A stretch of DNA of 5,474 nt from an uncultured Dorea sp. (GTDB taxonomy: Bacteria > Bacillota_A > Clostridia > Lachnospirales > Lachnospiraceae), in NCBI GenBank assembly GCA_948468495.1, contig CAOKJI010000162.1, positions 1 to 5,474 of the forward strand. The letters are read 5' to 3'. The notes under the pieces are model-generated. The model was not told the origin of the DNA and ran no database searches. It worked only from the letters and a program-made list of their open reading frames with translations. A program made the translations under genes and the position numbers. Positions 1-4,379 of the stretch are shown here, in pieces. Position 1 is the stretch's first letter. Each line of letters starts with the position of its first letter.

Positions 1-1488
1 GTTATCTTCTCCCAGCGCGCTCCACATATTGCTGGCAAGAGTCAGCATTTCCTGCTGGTTCTTCGCAGACGCCAGTTCGCTGATTACCGAACGGAATACA
101 TCCTTTGTGGTTGCCTTCCCGGATTTCCACTGGTAGAATAACGTCTTTGTCCCATCGGAAAAAGACTCGATATTGTCTTCAATCCGACCGTCTGCAAGGG
201 AATTTCCAAATTCTTTTACAAAGTCATTCACTTTATCCAGATTGTAGGCGCCAGAATCCAGACCATTCTCCATAACCGCGAACATTTCCTGTGCGCTGAA
301 CCCGGCCTGCGACCACAGGGAACCATATTCTGCAATGTTATCCGCCAGTTCCCCGGATTTATTCAACCCCCGCTGCGCGCCTTTTGCCATCAAATCAAAA
401 GCCTCCTGCGAGGTCACGCCCATATTGTCTACCATAGCATCCACGCCGCGGATTGTCTCGCTAAGGTCTATTCCGAAGACGTCCCGCATCGCGAGGCCGT
501 TTTCCGTCATTTCTTTCAGTCTGGAAGAGTCCAGCTCTCCTGTATACTGCTTCACCATGGCCATAGACTGTGCCACGTCCTGAATATCTTCGCCGTAATT
601 ATTACTGTGAAGTTCATCCATGACGGTCTTGTATTTCTTCATTTCGACCGTAGATGCTCCGGTACTGGCCTGAAACTGCCTTTGCGCGCCCTCCAGACTC
701 AGCATAGACTCAGCAGCAGATTTTACAGTGTCTTTCACTGCATTCACCACAGTATTCCCTAAGTTTGTTTTTACAATCGTACCAAAGTCAATCGTTACTT
801 TCTCTGCCTGCTGAATTTCTCTTCCAAATTCATCAATCGACGTAGCACATTTATCTGTAGCATGCCTGGCCTCTTCCATATAGGCCGCATTCCGGTTCAC
901 TGCCGCTGTAGCCCTAATTGTCTGCGCCTCCGCTGTATTAAGCTTGGTTTCCCAGTCTCTTACCCGATTTCCTGCCGACTGATAGGTTTTCTCTCCTTTT
1001 GCTATAGCAGTATTGACATCCTTCAGGGCATTCTCTTCCTGCTTCAATTCTTCGGACAAGGCATTGATAATAGCTTCTTGCTTTTTCATAGACCGTTCAG
1101 AAGCGTTCCCAGCTTTCGCCATTGCTTCCATTCGCTCTGATGCAGTCTTATATTCTTCTTTTAATCCTTCAATTTTTCTTTGGTGAACATCCTGTTCTTT
1201 CGTCAGGGCAGCCAGTCCGTCAGCAACCTTTTCATAACTTTCTTTGGCATGGTTCAGGCCTTTCCTGACTTCCTCTTCCTTATTCTTCTGTTCATCCAGA
1301 ATTTTAGTCAAGACTTCATGTTTCTTAGTCAGGGATTCCAGGGAGTTCTGCTGCCCTTCGCACTGAGCCTCTACCAGTTTCAGTTCTGACTTCATGGAAG
1401 ATAATGCTTTATTGCAGCTTGTAACATCCTGCTTAAATTCTTTCTCGCCATCCAACGTTATAAGCGCTCCTATTTTCTTCGCCGCCAT
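1..1488 (-). CDS. Phage tail tape measure protein, TP901-like (partial, C-terminus beyond the left edge)
   Basis: The gene encodes the tape measure protein, which sets tail length by acting as the scaffold around which tube subunits polymerise and which is later released during DNA entry. The frame is open from the ATG at 1488 to base 1 without a stop, giving 496 codons. The start MAAKKIGAL follows an AAGGTG-type ribosome site a few bases upstream. Residues from about 20 to 200 are rich in Lys, Glu, Gln and Ala, with heptad-like spacing and long helical stretches, as expected for coiled coil. From about residue 230 the sequence matches my memory of the TP901 tape measure core, with wording such as SLEGAQRQFQASTG, LWSQAGFSAQEMFAVMENG and GAYNLDKVNDFVKEFG. 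The hydrophobic segments and any lytic domain common in the C-terminal half would lie outside the window. It follows the chaperone and a small inserted gene, which is the normal tape measure position. The family call is firm; the full length is unknown. Confidence 0.95.
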   Translation of the reverse strand, partial: MAAKKIGALITLDGEKEFKQDVTSCNKALSSMKSELKLVEAQCEGQQNSLESLTKKHEVLTKILDEQKNKEEEVRKGLNHAKESYEKVADGLAALTKEQDVHQRKIEGLKEEYKTASERMEAMAKAGNASERSMKKQEAIINALSEELKQEENALKDVNTAIAKGEKTYQSAGNRVRDWETKLNTAEAQTIRATAAVNRNAAYMEEARHATDKCATSIDEFGREIQQAEKVTIDFGTIVKTNLGNTVVNAVKDTVKSAAESMLSLEGAQRQFQASTGASTVEMKKYKTVMDELHSNNYGEDIQDVAQSMAMVKQYTGELDSSRLKEMTENGLAMRDVFGIDLSETIRGVDAMVDNMGVTSQEAFDLMAKGAQRGLNKSGELADNIAEYGSLWSQAGFSAQEMFAVMENGLDSGAYNLDKVNDFVKEFGNSLADGRIEDNIESFSDGTKTLFYQWKSGKATTKDVFRSVISELASAKNQQEMLTLASNMWSALGEDN

Positions 1489-1527
1489 CTTTTCACCTTC
1501 CCTTCCTTCCGAATTTTTCGCCGGCGC

Positions 1528-1558
1528 AAAAAAGAGAGCCTGTTTCCAAGCTCTCTTT
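1528..1558 (-). terminator. Rho-independent terminator or attenuator upstream of the tape measure gene
   Basis: Read on the minus strand, a perfect 9-bp inverted repeat (AAAGAGAGC at 1558-1550 and GCTCTCTTT at 1539-1531) encloses a 10-base loop. It is followed by an uninterrupted run of six T (1533-1528), the first three of which also belong to the stem. This is the standard intrinsic terminator layout. On the plus strand the trailing T run is interrupted, so the signal points to leftward transcription. It lies about 60 bases after the stop of the 57-codon membrane protein gene and about 40 bases before the tape measure start. No promoter is visible between it and the tape measure gene, so late transcripts must read through it. 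Confidence 0.8.
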
Positions 1559-1582
1559 CTAAACCTTTTTATGTAATAACAC
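1559..1582 (-). other. Possible 7-codon leader reading frame just before the terminator
   Basis: A GTG at 1582 is preceded by AGGTGG with a 7-base gap and opens a frame reading MLLHKKV, ending in TAG at 1561-1559. The stop codon directly abuts the 5' arm of the terminator stem (1558-1550). A ribosome pausing at that stop would cover the arm and could prevent the hairpin from forming, allowing transcription into the tape measure gene. So short a frame can occur by chance, and the start is GTG, so this is only a candidate. The rest of the intergenic stretch 1489-1620 (132 bases) holds the terminator and the tape measure ribosome site, and otherwise nothing I recognise. Bases 1561-1620 are very AT-rich, about 28% GC by hand count. 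Confidence 0.2.
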
Positions 1583-1620
1583 TTAAATACCACCTATATC
1601 AACAGACGGTTTCTATTATC

Positions 1621-1794
1621 TTATTTTCTTTTTCTCTTTATCGTTCCAACCGGAACATTCCACAGCTTCTTTCCGATATACCATACAACCAGCCCTATAA
1701 AGACAAGCGCTGCAAATTCGGGAATCCAGAACATGAAAAGCAGCAGGATAATCCCGGTAATCAATTGTATCCACAGCTTTGTTCGTTTATTCAT
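1621..1794 (-). CDS. Small two-helix membrane protein, candidate moron product
   Basis: I do not recognise a named family. The gene encodes 57 residues starting MNKRTKLW. Residues about 8-24 (IQLITGIILLLFMFWIP) and about 27-41 (FAALVFIGLVVWYIG) are hydrophobic and separated only by a Pro-Glu turn. This predicts a tight helical hairpin in the cytoplasmic membrane. The basic N-terminus (NKRTK) and C-terminus (KRKRK) put both ends in the cytoplasm by the positive-inside rule. The start is fixed by AAGGAGGG 8 bases upstream of ATG 1794; the frame stays open further upstream, but there it only overlaps the chaperone gene. It lies between chaperone and tape measure, with its own candidate promoter and a following terminator, and bases 1561-1800 are about 37% GC by hand count, against roughly 45-55% in flanking lines I sampled. 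Superinfection exclusion is one possible role. A holin-like protein is an alternative, though this is not a lysis locus. Gene call good, function unknown. Confidence 0.75.
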   Translation of the reverse strand: MNKRTKLWIQLITGIILLLFMFWIPEFAALVFIGLVVWYIGKKLWNVPVGTIKRKRK

Positions 1795-1802
1795 TCCTTC
1801 AT

Positions 1803-1810
1803 CCCTCCTT
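1803..1810 (-). promoter_or_regulatory. Strong ribosome binding site that decides the start of the small membrane protein gene
   Basis: AAGGAGGG at 1810-1803 lies 8 bases upstream of ATG 1794. It is close to a perfect match to the anti-Shine-Dalgarno sequence, so the 57-residue product is preferred over the longer in-frame reading that begins inside the chaperone gene and has no such site. Confidence 0.8.
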
Positions 1811-1816
1811 TGCTCT

Positions 1817-1845
1817 ATTATACGATATATCACGCTATAAGTCCA
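1817..1845 (-). promoter_or_regulatory. Candidate sigma-70/sigma-A promoter for the small membrane protein gene
   Basis: On the minus strand TGGACT (1845-1840, four of six matches to TTGACA) is followed after exactly 17 bases by TATAAT (1822-1817, perfect -10 consensus). The element overlaps the stop codon of the frameshifted chaperone frame (1837-1835). Transcription would begin near 1811, giving a leader of only about 17 bases with the ribosome site at its very 5' end. That is tight but workable. An internal promoter of this quality is not expected in a late operon and suggests independent expression of the downstream gene. AT-rich DNA can produce such matches by chance. Confidence 0.5.
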
Positions 1846-2457
1846 GAAGAGAAACCCTTTTTCTGTCCTGATACAAGCCCCGCCGCATCCTGAAATTATG
1901 GAACCGTTTGAAATGCGTATACATCTCGCTCCACTTTCCCAGATACATTCTGGATACCTCTTTCTCAGTGTATCCCATCTGCATCCCGATAAAAACCAGC
2001 CACGCAAAATCTAGCTGTTCTCCTCTTCCTTCATCTCCGTCTGATTCTGCGTGGTCTTCCCGTTTTTTATCTGGAAGCACCGGTTAAATTCATCATGAAG
2101 CTGGTCCGCCAGTTTTGCCGGGGAGATATCCACCCGCCTTGCAATAGCGCTCCTTGAAAGAAGATTCGGCTCGCGTTCTTCTCTCTCTGCAAGAATTTCC
2201 TCCCCCTCATTTACCATATACTCTAACGCGGCGTTCACCGCTTTAATATCCGGGATTTTTCCTTTATACAGGATTTTCCCTTCTTCACTTTGTATGACAT
2301 TCCCATCTTCATCCAGCGACGGCTCCCATGGAATCAGCTTTTCCTCAAATTCATCAATGGAGCCAAATTCGTCCTGAATCTTTTCCAGCACTACCAGATC
2401 ACACTTAACCGGATATTTTTTCCCGGACAGTTCAATACATTTTAATCCCTCGAACAT
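1835..2457 (-). CDS. Tail assembly chaperone, long frameshifted form (lambda gpGT-like)
   Basis: A -1 shift at 2068-2062 joins the first 132 residues of the short form to 75 residues read from 2062 to the TAG at 1837-1835, giving about 207 residues. The junction reads ...QIKN then REDHAESD. The added T-like domain carries a hydrophobic, aromatic stretch (LDFAWLVFIGMQMGYTEKEVSRM) followed by a basic segment ending in RKRVSLLDL. This fits the pattern of T domains that contact the tail tube protein. The T frame has a GTG at 2080 but no ribosome site before it, so separate initiation is unlikely. In phages with this pair the long form is made at a low rate, and the ratio of the two forms matters for tail assembly. 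The rate here cannot be read from sequence. Confidence 0.85.
2000..2068 (-). promoter_or_regulatory. Programmed -1 ribosomal frameshift signal: slippery heptamer, spacer and stem-loop
   Basis: The heptamer A AAA AAC lies at 2068-2062 and falls in the chaperone frame as ATA AAA AAC, the phase needed for tandem -1 slippage. After a 7-base spacer (2061-2055) comes CCACGCAGAATC (2054-2043). Beyond a 31-base purine-rich loop, it pairs with GATTTTGCGTGG (2011-2000) in a 12-bp stem with eleven Watson-Crick pairs and one G-U pair. The stop of the short product (2013-2011) lies at the top of the 3' arm, next to the loop. Spacing and stem length match known stimulatory structures for -1 frameshifting. 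Whether the loop forms a pseudoknot cannot be judged by eye. Confidence 0.88.
2011..2457 (-). CDS. Tail assembly chaperone, short form (lambda gpG-like)
   Basis: This is the 148-residue unshifted product. It begins MFEGLKCIELSGKKYPVKCD and has an acidic middle. Chaperones of this class bind the tape measure protein and keep it soluble until tube subunits assemble round it; they are not found in the finished virion. Identification rests on position between the major tail protein and the tape measure, on size, and above all on the -1 frameshift into a second frame, a hallmark of this gene pair in long-tailed phages. The start has GGAGGAG just upstream, overlapping the stop of the major tail protein gene (10-base gap). 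The last 16 residues (after the slippery AAC codon) are specific to this short form. Direct similarity to lambda gpG is not expected and was not seen. Confidence 0.85.
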   Translation of the reverse strand: MFEGLKCIELSGKKYPVKCDLVVLEKIQDEFGSIDEFEEKLIPWEPSLDEDGNVIQSEEGKILYKGKIPDIKAVNAALEYMVNEGEEILAEREEREPNLLSRSAIARRVDISPAKLADQLHDEFNRCFQIKNGKTTQNQTEMKEEENS

Positions 2458-2467
2458 TTCTCTCCTC

Positions 2468-3043
2468 CTATTCCGTTCCCTGCGCTTCCTTCATTCCCGC
2501 CTGCTCTTCAATCCAGTCCTGAGCTTCCTTTGCGTGGCTAAAGATTTTCCGTTCTCTCCACAAATCGTCCGCCACTCCAATCGCCTGCCCCGCAATCGAC
2601 GGAGTCTGATACTCAATATTGTCTCCCTTAGTCTTATAACTTTCCTGCCCTTCGGCAAACTTCGCTTTGTAAATCCACATAGCAACATATTTAATTACGC
2701 CGTTCACTTTCTCCTTCGCATAAATTCCAAATCCAACATAATTCGGAGAATCCGTCGTTTTATCCGTAATAGCTGTAGTACCCTCTTTATCCACTTTGTG
2801 GCCGAACATGGTTTCATGTGCCTGAATCGGCAGCGTATCCGTATTCAGATTAATATCTGCATACTTAAATTCTTTGTCGTATTCCGCAATCCCGTCATCC
2901 GCAGAAAGAGAACCTTCCGCATACTGCGGATTGATTTCTAATCCTATCGCTTTTCCACAGGTAAATCCGCCCGTATACTTTGGCGTTTCTCCACTTTCAT
3001 CCAGTTTCGCAATTGTCGGTCTTACCAGTCCAATAAATGCCAT
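2468..3043 (-). CDS. Major tail tube protein, phi13 family
   Basis: This 191-residue protein forms the tail tube as stacked rings around the tape measure. The N-terminus MAFIGLVRPTIAKLDESGETPKYTGGFTCGKAIGLEINPQ and the following acidic SLSADDGIAEYDKEFKYADINLNTDTL stretch match my memory of the phi13-type major tail protein family of Gram-positive siphoviruses. The length of about 190 residues is usual for that family and shows no added C-terminal Ig-like decoration domain. The C-terminus is helical and charged (ERKIFSHAKEAQDWIEEQ). A GGAGG site precedes ATG 3043, inside the last codons of the tail completion gene, which ends 4 bases before it. Its place between the tail completion and chaperone genes is the expected one. 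Confidence 0.93.
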   Translation of the reverse strand: MAFIGLVRPTIAKLDESGETPKYTGGFTCGKAIGLEINPQYAEGSLSADDGIAEYDKEFKYADINLNTDTLPIQAHETMFGHKVDKEGTTAITDKTTDSPNYVGFGIYAKEKVNGVIKYVAMWIYKAKFAEGQESYKTKGDNIEYQTPSIAGQAIGVADDLWRERKIFSHAKEAQDWIEEQAGMKEAQGTE

Positions 3044-3047
3044 AATC

Positions 3048-3383
3048 CTATTCCTCCATTTCTTCCTCTATCGAACACTCAAACACAATGTGACGCTTTT
3101 TCTCCTCTGTCAGCACTGTAACCTCTGGATAGGTAAAGCCCTGCTTAAACAGCGCTTCACGTATCCGGTTCTTTATCTTTATAAAATTTTCTTCTGCCGG
3201 CAGGAAAAAGTGTACCTGTACATCCGCCTTTACAACTTCCGGGGAATCATCTGCAAAGACAATTCCTCTTTCATCTGCATAATTATATACAAAATACCTC
3301 TCTTCCTCTCCGGTATAGATATCCGGCTCATACGGGAAACCGAAACCTTTTACAACTTCAATAATTTTCTCAAACTCTGTCAT
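3048..3383 (-). CDS. Putative tail completion (tail terminator) protein
   Basis: The product is 111 residues, small and acidic, beginning MTEFEKIIEVVKGFGFPYEPDIYTGEEERYFVYNYADERG. A helix followed by strands with the pattern ADVQVHFFLPAEENFIKIKNRIREALFKQGFTYPEVTVL fits the alpha-beta fold of proteins that cap the head-proximal end of the tail tube (SPP1 gp17 type). I assign the role mainly from gene order, since the fourth gene after the capsid in type-1 neck modules, just before the major tail protein, is the tail completion gene. I do not see a diagnostic motif. The start at 3383 follows GGGAGA, and the gap to the preceding gene is only 3 bases, so translation is probably coupled. Gene call firm, role probable. 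Confidence 0.78.
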   Translation of the reverse strand: MTEFEKIIEVVKGFGFPYEPDIYTGEEERYFVYNYADERGIVFADDSPEVVKADVQVHFFLPAEENFIKIKNRIREALFKQGFTYPEVTVLTEEKKRHIVFECSIEEEMEE

Positions 3384-3386
3384 ACC

Positions 3387-3776
3387 TTACGTCTCCCTGT
3401 CAAATACTTCCTGCATCTTATCCAGAACTTTCCCTTCCGCATCGTTCACCGCGGGGGTAAGAACCGGAGTCACCGCCTGCTTTCCGTCAACGCCGAACTC
3501 TAACGCCGCCATTTTCTCCATATTCCTGACTCCCTTTTTGTCTTTCCCGGTTGGACGGACGCTGATATAATATCCCCTCTGGTTTCTCATCGCCTTGCTT
3601 TTTTTAATAGACGCTGCCATGTCTCCGGTATCTTTATGACTGGCAGCCCTCTTTACAACGGATTCCTTCAGGATTGGAACGGCTTCTTCCAGCATGATCG
3701 GGGCAATCCTCTCTGCATTCAGCATATCCAGATCTTTCATCAGTTCGTCAATTCCTTCCAGCTCAAACCGCGCCAT
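3387..3776 (-). CDS. HK97 gp10-like neck protein
   Basis: The product is 129 residues, beginning MARFELEGIDELMKDLDMLN. Family features are the N-terminal ELEGIDELMKDLD segment, a helix ILKESVVKRAASHKDTGDMAASI with the characteristic HKDTGDMAASI motif, the strand RGYYISVRPTGKDKKG, the AALEFGVDGKQAVTPVLTPAVN segment (a variant of the usual E-F/Y-G-T-x-x-x-P-A-x-P-F/H motif), and a C-terminal helix. Members sit at the head-tail joint and belong to the neck and tail completion proteins. I place the start at ATG 3776 because AAAGGAGG lies 4 bases upstream; the in-frame GTG at 3791 would add five residues (MKGGH) encoded by the ribosome site itself. The gene overlaps the end of the head closure gene by 14 bases. 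Confidence 0.9.
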   Translation of the reverse strand: MARFELEGIDELMKDLDMLNAERIAPIMLEEAVPILKESVVKRAASHKDTGDMAASIKKSKAMRNQRGYYISVRPTGKDKKGVRNMEKMAALEFGVDGKQAVTPVLTPAVNDAEGKVLDKMQEVFDRET

Positions 3777-4083
3777 ATGCCCTCCTTTCACAGCTCAGAA
3801 CAACCAGCATGGATTTATCCTTCCGGTAGGTTCTTTTCACCTCATACAAGGCCCCGTCCGATTCATCCAGAAGGTATTCTTCCCCATGGTAGTTACATGC
3901 CATGATTTCAACATTCTGGTCTGCCGTATACCCTTTCTGTGCAGCTAGAATCTCATCATTTCTTGTAGTATCTGTGAAGTTTGCCGGAATACTCTCCGTA
4001 TACGTTCCGCCTCCCTTCACAAATCCCTCTCTGTCCTGTTGCCTGCTTTCCTTCTTCTGCAGCCTGATACTTCTATTCCACAT
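3763..4083 (-). CDS. Phage head closure protein (head-tail joining)
   Basis: The product is 106 residues, beginning MWNRSIRLQKKESRQQDREGF. Proteins of this class bind below the adaptor ring and close the portal channel after DNA packaging. The strand-rich C-terminal half, with YTADQNVEIMACNYHGEEYLLDESDGALYEVKRTYRKDKSMLVVLSCER, resembles the small beta-barrel head-tail joining family, in which a line of this kind (field such as Y-x-V-x-R-x-Y, then a strand ending in a Cys or Leu and Glu-Arg) is usual. The start codon overlaps the adaptor stop as TAATG (shared base 4083), which implies translational coupling. Position right after the adaptor supports the call. Confidence 0.82.
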   Translation of the reverse strand: MWNRSIRLQKKESRQQDREGFVKGGGTYTESIPANFTDTTRNDEILAAQKGYTADQNVEIMACNYHGEEYLLDESDGALYEVKRTYRKDKSMLVVLSCERRAYGAV

Positions 4084-4358
4084 TATGTACCGCCCTCCTC
4101 CAAACTTAAGCGAAATACTTTATCTCTGTATAATTTCAGATATTTCTCTGTGTCCGTCCGGTCGTTCCCAATATAAGCCTTCACATATAAGGTTACTGCC
4201 ATTAATGTTCCGGCATGTTCCTCTGATTCGGCAATCTTCTTCTCCACTCCGGACGCCATCATATCAGCCCTGCAGTCCTCAATATACATTTCTATATCCC
4301 TGTCATACACCTTCACAGACGCCGCGATACCACATCTCTCTTTCACCAGTTCCAGCAT
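4083..4358 (-). CDS. Head-tail adaptor (connector), HK97 gp6-like
   Basis: The product is 91 residues and almost wholly helical, beginning MLELVKERCGIAASVKVYDRDIEMYIEDCRADMMASGV. Helical segments with a DRDIEMYIEDCRADM pattern followed by GTLMAVTLYVKAYIGNDR and a final YLKLYRDKVFRLSL are typical of the gp6-like connector family, which forms a ring under the portal and receives the head closure protein. It directly follows the capsid gene (21-base gap) as in HK97-type genomes. AGGAGGAGG stands two bases before ATG 4358, in a slightly close position. The length is in the usual range of 90-110 residues. Confidence 0.87.
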   Translation of the reverse strand: MLELVKERCGIAASVKVYDRDIEMYIEDCRADMMASGVEKKIAESEEHAGTLMAVTLYVKAYIGNDRTDTEKYLKLYRDKVFRLSLEEGGT

Positions 4359-4379
4359 ATCCTCCTCCTGTATCTGCTC

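Noticed and set aside
335..1389. Several short plus-strand frames opposite the tape measure gene
   Set aside because: They are antisense to a continuous 496-codon tape measure frame and lack convincing starts.
1573..1602. Possible promoter TTGATA, 18 bases, TATTAC on the minus strand, upstream of the tape measure gene
   Set aside because: The -10 match is poor (four of six) and transcription would run straight into the terminator, so it would not supply the tape measure gene.
1795..2007. N-terminal extension of the small membrane protein up to 2007
   Set aside because: The extra 71 residues lie over the T-like chaperone frame, have no ribosome site and look like an out-of-frame reading. ATG 1794 has an almost perfect ribosome site.
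1835..2080. Independent gene starting at GTG 2080 for the T-like domain
   Set aside because: No ribosome site precedes the GTG, and the slippery heptamer lies a few codons downstream in exactly the right phase, so frameshifting explains the frame better.
2491..2688. Minus-strand 65-codon frame inside the major tail protein gene
   Set aside because: It is an Arg-rich out-of-frame reading of the tail protein with no ribosome site.
2874..3503. Long plus-strand open frame of about 209 codons opposite the tail genes
   Set aside because: It runs antisense across the well-supported tail protein and tail completion genes, has no clear ribosome site or family resemblance, and is explained by their codon pattern on the opposite strand.
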